A DNA stretch of 64,000 nucleotides from Gammaproteobacteria bacterium (lineage in GTDB: Bacteria; Pseudomonadota; Gammaproteobacteria; Eutrophobiales; Eutrophobiaceae): positions 248,001 through 312,000 of the forward strand of contig WLWS01000003.1 in assembly GCA_012103475.1 (NCBI GenBank). The letters run 5' to 3'. Position 1 is the first letter of the stretch. Every line of letters starts with the position of its first letter. The notes below the pieces were generated by a model. The model saw only the letters and a list, made by a program, of their open reading frames with translations. It had not been told where the DNA came from and searched no databases. Both the position numbers and the translations under genes were made by a program. Below, one piece after another: positions 51,603-62,908 of the stretch.

Positions 51603-53150
51603 TTGATTGTGAAACACTTTTTTGTTAACCCTTTTCTTCAAATAATATTTCTGGCATTGGTCGCTCTTGGACTTTTTTTGCCAACAACACTTAGTTTTTT
51701 TTACATCTGGACTAGTAAGGAAAACCTGACTTATTCACACGGTTTACTGTTACTGGCTGTCTGTATTTACCTGATATATTTGCAATGGAACGATAATAAA
51801 AAATCGGTTGAAACACGATATAGTGTGTTTGGAGTTGCCGGGACCTTGTTGATGTCTCTGTTATGGTTTCTCGTGACACTTGGCAATGTGCAAATCGGCC
51901 AACAATTCTTTTTGATTTTTGTGATTATTTTTATTTTTATCGCGATATTGGGAATAAAGCAGGCGAAATTATTCTTGTACCCACTTTTTATATTGATCTT
52001 TGCAATGCCTGTGTGGGATTTTTTAAATATTTATCTGCGGACTATATCCACAAAGGCAGTTGGCATCATGCTGGGATATACCGATATAGTTTCCTTTGTT
52101 GAAGGTTTTACGATATTCATCCCGTCCGGCACTTTTCTGGTCGATAATGGATGTGCAGGGACAGGCCAGTTTATTACAGCCCTCTCGATTGCCTACATCT
52201 TTGTGTTTATGCAAGCAATGCAGTGGTGGTTGCGATTAAGCCTGATCGTGCTTGCTGTTATCACTGGTCTGGTTTCGAACTTTGTCCGGATATTCGTAAT
52301 TATAGTTAGTGGTCATTTGACAAATATGGAGCATTATTTCGTTACGGTTGAGCACGTTTCGCTTGGATGGGTAGTGTTTGCGATTGGTATAATGCTCTAC
52401 CTTTTTATAGCCAGTAAACTAGCAGTCCGTTTTGCATTGAAAGCTGTAGAGTCAGAGACCGATAACGAAGACGCAAGACAGGAGGGGGATGATGTGAGTC
52501 AAATAATGAATCATCGAATCCGACTGACCGTCGTCAGCGTTTTTCTGATATTAGCATCACTGTCTGCTGGACCAGCCCTGGCCTATTACTATCAACTGGA
52601 GAATGCCAGCGCTCTAGAGAGGATCGAATCAGTTATTCCAGAATTTGAGGAGTGGAAGTTAATTGATACCGATGTTCCAGGTACGAAGCTAGAGCCTGAT
52701 TTTAGAGGAGCTGATAGACACATGTATTCCTCCTATGAAGATGTTGATGGACACATCGTAGAGGTTAATTTTTATGAGTATTTCATTCAACATCAGGGTA
52801 AGGAAGCTGTTAATGACTTAAACGAGGTTTTCCTGGAGGAACAATGGAAGCTTCAATCCAGAATGAAGTACTCTCCGTCCACGGGTCCCGATGACTTTGA
52901 GCTCAACTTGTCAAAGATTGTGTCGAGATATGGTCAGGAGAAAATTGTCTGGCAGTGGTATGAAATCAACAATACATGGACTGCCAGCGATATTGCAGCA
53001 AAATTGCTCAATATCAGGGGTATATTGTTCCACTCCCCTAAAGTCCGTGTCATAATTGTATCAGCAAACGTCAATCAATCAGAAGACGCGACAAATGCCT
53101 TATTGACTGAGTTTGTTTCAAGAATGTCACATGGTCTTAACAGCTATTGA
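51603..53150 (+). CDS. Exosortase with C-terminal EpsI-like domain (XrtA-type)
   Basis: Polytopic N-terminus with 'TSKENLTYSHGLLLLAVCIYLIY', conserved Cys (DNGCAGTGQF), Arg (NFVRIF) and His (VEHVSLGWVVF); soluble C-terminal EpsI-like region. Confidence 0.88.
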   Translation: MIVKHFFVNPFLQIIFLALVALGLFLPTTLSFFYIWTSKENLTYSHGLLLLAVCIYLIYLQWNDNKKSVETRYSVFGVAGTLLMSLLWFLVTLGNVQIGQQFFLIFVIIFIFIAILGIKQAKLFLYPLFILIFAMPVWDFLNIYLRTISTKAVGIMLGYTDIVSFVEGFTIFIPSGTFLVDNGCAGTGQFITALSIAYIFVFMQAMQWWLRLSLIVLAVITGLVSNFVRIFVIIVSGHLTNMEHYFVTVEHVSLGWVVFAIGIMLYLFIASKLAVRFALKAVESETDNEDARQEGDDVSQIMNHRIRLTVVSVFLILASLSAGPALAYYYQLENASALERIESVIPEFEEWKLIDTDVPGTKLEPDFRGADRHMYSSYEDVDGHIVEVNFYEYFIQHQGKEAVNDLNEVFLEEQWKLQSRMKYSPSTGPDDFELNLSKIVSRYGQEKIVWQWYEINNTWTASDIAAKLLNIRGILFHSPKVRVIIVSANVNQSEDATNALLTEFVSRMSHGLNSY

Positions 53151-53226
53151 CCATTGCTGAAGCCTCCGATGCCACGATATTACCCTCTGTTCAGATTCCT
53201 GGCTTTTTAATAAGTAACATCAATTA

Positions 53227-54258
53227 ATGAAAATATTTGAACTTAGTGATGCCGATAATGAGCGCTGGGATAATTACATTTCCGACGAATCGACTGCATC
53301 AATATATCACCTGTCTGGCTGGCGTAATCTTATACAAGAACAATTCGGACATCAGGCTTGCTATTTTTATGCCGAGTCAGAAGATGGCGTGGTTGAAGGT
53401 GTATTGCCGCTAATTCGACTGAAAAGTCTGCTATTCGGTGACTATATGGTGTCAGTTCCCTACTTCAATTACGGTGGTGTCATAGCCAGGGATAAAAGCG
53501 TTGAAGATGCTTTGATAGAACATGCCTATGCAATCGGTAATCAACTTGGCGTGAGCCATATTGAATTCAGGGATACCGTCCATAGAGAGCAATTCTCAGA
53601 TCTCAGAACTGATAAAGTAGCAATGGTCCTGGAACTACCAGAATTGGAAGAAGAGCTCTGGCAGGCGCTTGGGTCGAAACGCAGAGCACAGATAAAACGA
53701 CCGCTTCGCGAAAACCCGGAGGTCCATCAAGGCGGACTGGATTTACTTGACGATTTTTATCGGGTATTTGCTATTAATATGCGAGATCTCGGTACACCGG
53801 TTTACTCAAAAAAGTTCTTTTCGGCAATTATTGAAACCTTTCCATCTCATTGCCGCTTGATAGTAATTCGCTTGCAGGGAAAAGCCGTGGCGGCGGCATT
53901 TTTAATCGGCTACAAAGATCGTCTCGAGATTCCGTGGGCCTCTACACTGAGAAGTGTAAATTCAAGCAGCATGAATATGCTGCTTTACTGGGAAGTCATT
54001 AAATACGCAATTCAGAGTAAATTTCAATGTTTCGATTTTGGACGCTCCAGTGTAGACAGTGGAACTTTCCGATTTAAAAAACAATGGGGTGCTGTGCCTC
54101 AACAACTGTATTGGCACTACTGGCTAAAAGAAGGCGAGCCCATGCCCCAGCTTTCTCCTTCGAATCCTGCTTTCCAGCTGGCCATTCGTTGCTGGCAAAA
54201 GCTCCCTTTGTTTGTAAGTACAAGTCTCGGTCCCGGGATTGTTAAAAATCTGCCATGA
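53227..54258 (+). CDS. FemAB-like XrtA/PEP-CTERM-associated protein (TIGR03019-like)
   Basis: 'IYHLSGWRNLIQEQFGHQACYFYAESEDGVVEGVLPLIRLKSLLFGDYMVSVPYFNYGG', 'FDFGRSSVDSGTFRFKKQWGA'. Confidence 0.88.
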   Translation: MKIFELSDADNERWDNYISDESTASIYHLSGWRNLIQEQFGHQACYFYAESEDGVVEGVLPLIRLKSLLFGDYMVSVPYFNYGGVIARDKSVEDALIEHAYAIGNQLGVSHIEFRDTVHREQFSDLRTDKVAMVLELPELEEELWQALGSKRRAQIKRPLRENPEVHQGGLDLLDDFYRVFAINMRDLGTPVYSKKFFSAIIETFPSHCRLIVIRLQGKAVAAAFLIGYKDRLEIPWASTLRSVNSSSMNMLLYWEVIKYAIQSKFQCFDFGRSSVDSGTFRFKKQWGAVPQQLYWHYWLKEGEPMPQLSPSNPAFQLAIRCWQKLPLFVSTSLGPGIVKNLP

Positions 54259-54290
54259 AGCTGAAGGTAGTTGCAAACTAAAAACATTCC

Positions 54291-55370
54291 ATGAATAGCA
54301 GAAGGGATAAAAAAAAATCAGAGGAACCTGCGCAATATCATTGCGTCGTGATTAAAGATATTGAATCAAATCAATATTCCACACAAATAGCCCGGTTTAT
54401 TGAGCAACAGCAATTCGCTTACCCGAAGCAGAAGCCGTTATGGGCAATATGTGATGCCGCGAATGAGCAATACTTTATTGTTTTAACTTTATACGAAGAA
54501 CAGATTCAGGCTTACTCTCTGATCCGCGAGCGCACTATCAGATTTCTGGGTAAATCCAAGTTTTTTATTGACGGTGGTCCACTGCTGGCGAGACATGATT
54601 TATTCATGATCCATTTTCAACATCTCCTGAAAAGTTTTTCCGGAAGAGGGCTATGGCTAAAAATTAGTCCCTATATCACTTCTGAACCGTTAGCAGAGTT
54701 AGACGAGATAGTAACAGCTGAGGGATTCGTACCCAGATTGAAAAAACCGGGTAACTATCTCTCCACTGTAGTTATTGATCTGGAGCTCCCGCTGGATGAA
54801 ATCAGGGCAGGATTTAGAAGATCGTTGAAAACTCAGTTGAACAAGTCGAAAAAAAGACAATTGATGGCGAAGCGCTGTGATTCTGAAGATGTTTTTATGC
54901 AATTTGTCGAATTACTCAATGTACAGGCTAGAAAGAAAGGATTTAGCGTTATTGAACCTGAAAAGGGGCAAAGAATATTTAACAGTTTTCTGAAAAATGG
55001 TCGACAGGGTTGTTTCATCGTTGTACAGGAGAATCAGAATCTATTGGGTGGACTTGTATTGCTGGCAGCTGGAAACAGAGTGATCTATGAATGGGGGGCA
55101 AGCACTCAGGACCCCGAATTTTCCAGACTTCCGATTGGACACGCTATGCAATGGGCTGCAATTATCTGGAGTAAGGAGCAGGGATTTAGAACTTACGATT
55201 TTGGTGGATACTGGATGGAACGTGGTGATGATGATCCCATTAATCGTTTCAAAACAGGTTTTTCGAAAACTATTGAGCTGGTAGCGCCGGAATACCTTTA
55301 TTACTTCGAGCGTTTAACAGGCAGACTGCTGGATATCCTGTCAGTATTGAAGAATAGCTGTCTGCGATAA
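54291..55370 (+). CDS. FemAB/GNAT-like acyl/peptidyltransferase
   Basis: 'FRRSLKTQLNKSKKRQLMAKRC', 'VIYEWGASTQDPEFSRLPIGHAMQWAAIIWSKEQGFRTYDFGGY' FemX-type C-terminal pattern. Confidence 0.78.
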   Translation: MNSRRDKKKSEEPAQYHCVVIKDIESNQYSTQIARFIEQQQFAYPKQKPLWAICDAANEQYFIVLTLYEEQIQAYSLIRERTIRFLGKSKFFIDGGPLLARHDLFMIHFQHLLKSFSGRGLWLKISPYITSEPLAELDEIVTAEGFVPRLKKPGNYLSTVVIDLELPLDEIRAGFRRSLKTQLNKSKKRQLMAKRCDSEDVFMQFVELLNVQARKKGFSVIEPEKGQRIFNSFLKNGRQGCFIVVQENQNLLGGLVLLAAGNRVIYEWGASTQDPEFSRLPIGHAMQWAAIIWSKEQGFRTYDFGGYWMERGDDDPINRFKTGFSKTIELVAPEYLYYFERLTGRLLDILSVLKNSCLR

Positions 55371-55408
55371 AACAAAGATGAGTTAAGAGTGGCAATAGAG
55401 ACTACAAA

Positions 55409-56537
55409 TCAGGACTGATATTTGTCTATGATAATGGCGGCAATTCGATCTGCTGAGTTACCATCCCAAAGATTCGGTGCGCTACCCTTGTTGCTCATTC
55501 CGGACTCGACATCCTTGATTGCCTGAATGATTTCATCGCTGGAATGCCCAACAAGACGATTAGTGCCCTCGGTGATAGTTATCGGCCGTTCGGTATTTGG
55601 TCGAATTGTTAAACAGGGGATTCCCAGTATGGTGCTTTCCTCCTGTATGCCTCCACTATCTGTAATGATAAGCGCTGATTCTGCCATTAATTTAAGGAAC
55701 TCCAGATAACCAAAAGGTCTGTGAAGTTGTATGCCATTTTTCTCGCTGAAGAGCTCATCCAGTTTATATTGCTCGAAGCGTTGTCGCGTTCGCGGATGTA
55801 CAGGGAAAATCACTGGTATTTTATTGCCAAGATAAGATAAAGCGTGACCAATCTCGTTTAAAACAGCAGGGTCTTCCACGTTATTCGGACGATGCAAGGT
55901 GACGACAGCATACTTTTGAATTACATCTTTGCTATCCAGCAAGTTCAGGTTACGAAGCACCGGGTTCTGCATTGCCTTATCTTTATGCTTAAGCAGACTG
56001 TCGATCATCACATTGCCTACAAAATGAATTTTATCTTCATTAACACCTTCTCTGGCAAGATTGGTATCAGCTATTTTGTCGGTGGTGAAGAGCATGTCGG
56101 CAATGCAGTCTGTCAGCAGACGGTTGATCTCTTCAGGCATTGACATGTCAAAACTGCGAAGCCCAGCTTCAACATGAACAACAGGGATTCCGAGTTTTTT
56201 TGCATCGATAGCACAGGCCATTGTCGAGTTAACATCGCCGACTACCAGAACCACATCCGGCTTTTCTTGCAAAAGAATTTTTTCAAACTCTTCCATTATT
56301 CTGCCAGTTTGCTGACCGTGTGGCCCCGAACCGATTTGCAGATTTATATCTGGTTCAGGTAATCCAAGCTCGTCGAAAAACAGCGCAGACATTTCTTTAT
56401 CATAATGCTGCCCGGTGTGAACAAGCAGTTGCTCAACCTTTTTATCGGGTTTTTTTATTGGCTCTGTTAAAAGAGTCAATGATCGGAGCGACCTTCATAA
56501 AATTTGGTCTCGCCCCAACTATATGGATTATTTTCAT
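55409..56537 (-). CDS. wecB: UDP-N-acetylglucosamine 2-epimerase (non-hydrolysing), interrupted by apparent +1 frameshift in an A7 run
   Basis: ORF 55409..56479 lacks the N-terminus; MKIIHIVGARPNFMKVAPIIDSFNRANKK lies immediately upstream in another frame (ATG complement 56535-56537). Downstream 'LLVHTGQHYDKEMSALFFDELGLPEPD', 'HVEAGLRS', 'ITDSGGIQEE'. Confidence 0.88.
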
Positions 56538-56668
56538 ACCACAATGTACCTGTTAATTAACTGTGTGTTTTCGCGATTTACGAAAACGTGAAAAATACTA
56601 AAATAGCACATCCCATCAAATGAGGAAGGTATCTGGGCTATATGCGCAGCCTAAATGTCTTCCCTGAA

Positions 56669-57394
56669 CTATTCCCGCTCAGACAGCATGTACTCTACCA
56701 ATAATTTACGCCAGACTTCATAGCCAGATCCATTGAGATGGAGGTCATCAAACGAATACCTGGCATCGAGCCTGTCATCAGAGCGCAGTGCCGAATTCGT
56801 ATCGATAAATATCAGCCCCTCGTGTTCAGCTAATTCTTCGAGCAGTTCGTTCACCTCGGCGACGACCGGATTTAGTTGCTTGTATCGCGCACCCGCATAA
56901 AAAATAGATTGTATGTGGACAGTCATACCGGACTGATTCAACATCCTGACAATGTTTGTGTAATTCGAAATAATTCTGGAGCTGGGAACCTGTCTTTTAA
57001 TATCGTTAATTCCAAGCATGATAAAAGCCTTGTCGGCTCGGGTAGCCAGTATGCTGTCAAGTCTATCCAGTACGCCGGCGGTGGTATCACCGTTAATACC
57101 CCGGTTGGCTATGGTTTTTTCCGGGAACAGATCTCCCCATTCAGCGGCGTCAGTAATACTGTCGCCCACCATGACAATCTCGTAATGATGACCATGATGT
57201 TCGAAGAACGATTTCTTATGGCGATAATGTGTCGAACGTAGTGCCGGAGAAAGCGGGAATAGGTCCTCCTTGAGCGATAGCAATTGCTGATAGGGAAACA
57301 GCTGGTTTCTATGGACAATAACTCCGTAACAGAAAGACAAGCCCATCAATGAAATAACCAGGAGAATAAACAGAAACTTATGGAACATTCGCAT
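56669..57394 (-). CDS. SGNH/GDSL hydrolase
   Basis: 'IVMVGDSITDAAEWGDLFP', 'IANRGINGDTTAGVLDRL', 'AFIMLGINDIKR', 'YSFDDLHLNGSGYEVW'. Confidence 0.92.
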   Translation of the reverse strand: MRMFHKFLFILLVISLMGLSFCYGVIVHRNQLFPYQQLLSLKEDLFPLSPALRSTHYRHKKSFFEHHGHHYEIVMVGDSITDAAEWGDLFPEKTIANRGINGDTTAGVLDRLDSILATRADKAFIMLGINDIKRQVPSSRIISNYTNIVRMLNQSGMTVHIQSIFYAGARYKQLNPVVAEVNELLEELAEHEGLIFIDTNSALRSDDRLDARYSFDDLHLNGSGYEVWRKLLVEYMLSERE

Positions 57395-57801
57395 GCTATG
57401 GATCTAGATAAACCAAGTTTAAGATAGCATGCTCTGCTCTTCGATTCATTATACTCGACTCCTTTATAGCTCAATAACAGTATAAACTGTCTACCTAAGT
57501 CGAGATTTTCATAATTCCCAATTATGACCATTTATGGGAAAGATTTGGGCCCAACGTTTAGTAATTCCGCATCATTCAAACAGGTATAAGATAGCTTTCG
57601 AAACCCTGTTAACGGGAAAGTTCTGTGTACATCGTCTGCGAAGGCCCTTTATTCCACTGCTATATTTTAACTCTCAACTATCAAAAGTTTGGAGAAATAT
57701 AATCACATTTCTATTATGGCCAAATAATGAGTTAATACAGCATTAATCCCATTTCAATTCACGCTCTTTTCAGAATATTTACTATAGAATAAACACTCTC
57801 T

Positions 57802-60800
57802 TCAGTCAGTTCTTATAAAGACGTCAGTCCAAGCAACGCCTTCAGTTAATGCAGGGTTCCTAGGCTCATTAGATGGACGCCCTTCTTCGCGTCTTTGACA
57901 TTCCAATTCAAGTAACAACTTTCTGGAAATTGTCGCAGACAAGTTTGTCTCTTTTGCTCTGATTAACAGGCTATTTCGCAATTCATTACAGGCTTTGGGA
58001 TGTATTTCGTAATTCGATTCATCTCCAATTGGCACATGAAGCGAAAACATATTTTTTAACATGTAGTAAGGGGACCCTCCTGAAGTTTCAATCCTGCCTG
58101 AATCTATGGCATCTAATCCGTATTTCATTCGAATGGCATCATGTTCTGGTGTTAATGATAGAATCTCGCACGCGAAATCATCGGCAGCAACTACGCTAGC
58201 GCTTTCGCAAGCTGCTAAGAAGGCATCTAGATATGAGTTATCTTTTTCAATTACATGCAACACTTTAGGAGCAATTCGTCTAAGATCCCAATTGCTATTA
58301 CACCATTTGAACCAAGTTCTATCGACAATATTGTGAAGGAACTCATTAAAATGAACGGAGCGAAGAGAAGATGCTAGGGCAGTTGCTAATTGTAGAGAAG
58401 ATTCCTTGTTAAGTTGTTGAGTCTTACCAAGCTCCAAAAGTAAACCCCAAGTCTCTTCTAACGGAATTAATTCAAGCTGTTGAATTATATTGCCGATGTA
58501 GGTAAATCGTTTCCATTCAATAACGTAAAAACTTAGTGACTTATTCAACAAAGATACAGGTTTGACGAAAAACATAAGTTGACATAGTTCCGACATCATC
58601 TGTTTCTTAGAATCGTCGAACCATTCAGCCTTGATCTCTTTATCAAACATAGCTTCAATTCTTGCAGCTACCGCTGGATCCTCAATAAAAATACCCTGAC
58701 CAATAAGTTTTGTTAATGTACCAACTAAGCTATAAATGTCAGTGTGGCCATTGGCTAATGCATACATTATAGGCTCTACTATTTCTTGACTCGGTATATT
58801 TGATACTGCGCCAAGCAGTTCCCTCATACGATGGATTGCATATTTTTCGTTCCACTCCGAATTATTAGAAGCTTTCTCTGATTGCAGTTGTCCAACAAGT
58901 CCGATCAATTTTGTAGATAAAGCTTTGGCTGTAACATCCGTCGTTTCTTGATAAGTTTCATCTGGTTGGCTGAGTACCCTTTTCGCTATTCGTCGTTCTA
59001 TCCCATCTTTGAAGTTATCCCCTATAGATTGGAACATCCCTTTCTTTTTACTTTGCCAAGGTTCTCCCACTATGGTTCCGATTATTGCTGGTATTAGTCT
59101 GTGTGCATGAGGATGCTCAAGCATTTCCACAAGGCAGGGAAGAGCTTCAAAACCCCAGTTTTCCATTGCGGATTTGAGATAAACCCCGAGATGCGGGTTG
59201 ATCGGGCGGTTTCCCACTCTACTCTTTTGCCATTGGTCGAATATATTGCTATAAGTTTCCCAAGATTCAAGATATAAACGACATCCCTCTAGCAGAAAGT
59301 CATTGAAGTCAGCTGGTGCTACGTGACTTGCAATTAAGCATAATAAGAGATGTACTTTATGCTGTGGAACTGCTTCTTCACTGCTAATCGCTCCAAAGGT
59401 TGCGATTAGGCTTTGAACAGACTCTATATTTGGCTTCCAATTGGTTTTATCTTGTTCATAATTCTCGTTGAGATTCATGCGATATTTTACTAGATCTAAT
59501 AATATGACCGCTTCTTCGTAAGAAGATTTGTCCCCGATTTCTATGACAATGCTGAGCAAGTCGTTTCCTGGAGCATGAGCAAGCAGATTGGCCAACTTTC
59601 TATCTCGATTTTTCTCAGTCTCAGATAGTTCACTTCGACTGGACTTCGAACAAGTTAACCACTTTTGAATGCTGCGGAGTGTTTGCTCACGATTGGAAAG
59701 AGGCCCTATTACCTCAGAACAAAAATTCGTGGGTTCTTCTTCATCAAGGAGAGTCCAAGCTTTCTCAAAAATATCGAACTTGTTCTCGACTGATTCAAGC
59801 AGGACAATATCACAGACCCAGTCAGCGACACGTCGTTTTGACAAGACCAATTCCCGTGCTAATGCATACATTCGATCAGGTGTACGCTTTTTCATGATCT
59901 CCATTATTTGTGTATCGTTGACGTCGAGATTCTTAGACAATCTAGCTAAGACAACATCTATAGCGTTTGGTTGAATCATTTTGGGGAATGTTATGATAAG
60001 TCGATATAGCAACTCTTCGTTCTTGAGTTCATGTGACAAACTTCCCAATTTTTTATTCACCTCATCATTAGTGACCCCCTGTTCCAATAAATATGCAATC
60101 ATACTGATGACATTTTGTTCAAGCTGCACTTCGAGTGGTGCATTTAACCATGCCCGTAATGTGTCATCAGATGCAGGGAAACTCCATGCAAGAGCAAAAA
60201 TGGCCGCTGCTCGAACCTCGTCTTCGATGGCCTCATTTGCCATTCGGACCAGAAATGCATAGTTTTCTGGATTGCCAGACAATTCATGTATCAACTCAGC
60301 TCGCAACTGTGGTGACCATGCTGCTATTCGTGTCTCCGCAGATTTGCCGAGTTGATTCAGTGAAATTCCTCCTCCGTTTAATCGATATGTTTTGAGTCTA
60401 ATTTGTTGATCCTCACTTTCTATAAGCGGCCAGAGTCGGTGAGCAAAGCCGCAAATGCCTGAGGTAATTACACAGATAATTCCGTAATCAATCATCTCGG
60501 GTAATGAGGAATCGCAGAGCTTATTTATATGCGTAACTAGGTCATGGTATAGGTCGCTATTGTCAGCTTCAGAAAATCCACAGGCTCCGGCCAAGTCGCA
60601 AGCAAACCCCACATCAACTTCCAAAGCTATTCTTATCAATAAACTCCTAGCTTTATTGTGACTATCTTTATTTTTTAACATTCCGCAAACTAATCGGAGA
60701 GCATCTTCCCAGAAAGGCTGATTAATGGCTTCTCTAAGTATCGGAAGGTTTTGCTCATTAGCATCGAGAATAAATCCCAATAATCTTGAAGCGGAAAAGT

Positions 60801-61419
60801 ATTCTTGAAATCGTTGATGGGCGAAACGAACAGTTTCTCCATCTACATGAATGAGATGATGATTACTTAAAACATCGATAACATTGTTCGGTTCAGGTGA
60901 ATTACCAAACCCATCATTGACGAGCTGATTGGCTGCTGCAGAAATTACACGTAATACTTCGCTAAACGAAGAGGTGGTTTCGCGATTTGAATTTAGGTGG
61001 CAGGCCAATTCCTCCAAATAATGTCGATGATGATTGAATAGGGGTGATTCCTTGAGAGTGAGCTGACGCTGTTCATCCTCTTCAAACTTATCCACAACAG
61101 AGCCAAGGAGTTCGTATACACTTGATGCTGTTATCTGACCTTTCTCCGCCTGGCCTAGTAATCCCCTAAGTATCAGAGGGTTTCTTGCTGCATGACGCAA
61201 ACGCGTATCCACAGCCAGTATTTTTAAGAGCGCTTTTGCCGATTCCTCATTTAACTCGGAGCGAATCACATTCCTTTGAGAGTGCCATGTTAAACCTTGG
61301 ACATGAATGCGTGTCTTAGTGTTTAGATCTGGGCAATCCACACGTGAACGCGTCACTATGACAGTATTCAATGAATGCATCATCGAGGTCAACTCTCTGA
61401 AACGCCCAAAACATGCCAA
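57802..61419 (-). pseudogene. C-terminal part of a large STAND/NACHT-type NTPase with HEAT-like repeats (no P-loop)
   Basis: 1205 aa; begins downstream of where Walker A/B would be ('FRELTSMMHSLNTVIVTRSRVDCP'), has 'NPLILRGLL' and 'VRFAHQRFQEYFSASRLL' typical of NACHT-type STANDs, then long helical repeats. No GxxxxGK[ST] found by eye. Confidence 0.7.
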
Positions 61420-61426
61420 TTTCTGG

Positions 61427-62065
61427 TTACCAGCTAATTCTACCCATTTCTATTAGTGATAAGGCTACTTTTCGGAATCGATCCAACGTGGTACTGGCAA
61501 TTTGAGTTGGCGGTAAGATATCATTTAATTTTGACCGCAATAGCTCAACTGCTAATCGATCAGCATTGCTGAAATTAATTTCCGGGTACCTTTCGACTTG
61601 TGCCAAAGCTTTCAGATGAAGTTGTTGAGACGATTTCTGGTCGTCAAAGAGCCGGTACTCTTCGTACCGTGGTGTGTCGTCAAGGGGCTTTGCAATGATC
61701 AGCATTTTGCGGTGGTAAAGAGCCAGCCATGCCTCCCACTGAGTGTACGATAATACAAGCTCGGTCGATTTCAAATATGGTTTTAAGACCGGCAACCGTA
61801 CTGCAAGGTCCGGATAACGCCGCTGGATCAACTCTACAGAGGGTAATTGGGCGAAGGCGCCTGTCATGTCACCGACAAGATGGATCACAGCATCAGATTG
61901 ACGGATGTAATCATCCAATTTATCAAGAGTTTCCTCACCAGTTCCGATAAAATCCTCTTGCACGTTTACGGAGAGGTTAGGGCGAGTCAAATCCTTACGT
62001 AAAGAGTCGCGATAGTTTCGGAACTCAGCGCTAACTGCAGAGAGGAAGAGTTTTACATCAGCCAA
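61427..62065 (-). pseudogene. DUF4062-type N-terminal domain of the same STAND gene
   Basis: 'VKLFLSAVSAEFRNYRDSLRKDLTRPNLSVNVQEDFIGTGEETLDKLDDYIRQSDAVIHLVGDMTG' is a DUF4062-like pattern; stops 7 nt before the next ORF. Confidence 0.75.
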
Positions 62066-62614
62066 GAGTACTTACCTTTGGGTTTGCCATTCCGTAATTT
62101 TAAGTGCTATGAGCATCAAGGTCACTGTTAAAACTAAGAAATTTGATGTGAGTTAAAATATACAGATAAGTAAAGTTTAGAAAACTAGGATTAAATGGGA
62201 AAATATCCCTTGTTCATTACTCAGGCAATATGGGGTATCAAATGGCAATCATAACTCCTTGTTGTATATACTTAATGCTAGTGTGTATCTTCATAAATGC
62301 CCGGTTGATACCCGCTAATTTGGCGTTGCAGACAGTAACCTTGTTAATATTGATCGATAGAAATCGCGCGTCCTAATGAGAAACATTTCTTCATGGCTTA
62401 TATCCCCTATGGTGAATACCCCCTTGCTCTAATTTGCGGGAAAATAAATGCGGCTAGAGCTACGGTCTAGGTAATTTCAATCGTAGAGATTTCACCCCCC
62501 CTACCCTGTTTGATAATGATTACCTAAAGAGTGATCACTTAATTTCAACCTCCGACACTAGGGACAATTCGCGAGATTGACACCCGTATTGCTTTAAAGT
62601 GTCAGAAGGACCCA

Positions 62615-62908
62615 TCAATGTTTCTTTGATTTCATATCGATGTTAACAGCCCAGATACGTAATTCCTCAGAAGTCATTCTCCCAGTCTCAATATCTGATA
62701 TGTCCTCGGCTGATAGTTTTGCTACTAAATCTTTTTGTGAGAGCTGCAGACCTCTACATGCATTGCTTAATCTATCATTGATTCGGTGAGTATTACGTGT
62801 ATTTGTGGTTACTTTTAACTCACTGATACTTTTTGCCTGCCTTTCATTCGCGTTAATAGTAGAAAAACCCGTATTACTCGTAAAACTCACTGATTGTTGC
62901 AATGCCAA
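62615..62908 (-). CDS. Small putative Xre/HTH-like protein
   Basis: 'INDRLSNACRGLQLSQKDLVAKLSAEDISDIETGRMTSEELRIWA' loosely matches HTH_3 spacing; overlaps the upstream gene by 22 nt. Confidence 0.5.
   Translation of the reverse strand: MALQQSVSFTSNTGFSTINANERQAKSISELKVTTNTRNTHRINDRLSNACRGLQLSQKDLVAKLSAEDISDIETGRMTSEELRIWAVNIDMKSKKH

Noticed and set aside
62451-62580. Possible CRISPR-like or repeat elements (ATTTCAA-type) in the 62 kb gap
   Set aside because: No repeat recurs with regular spacing; no array.
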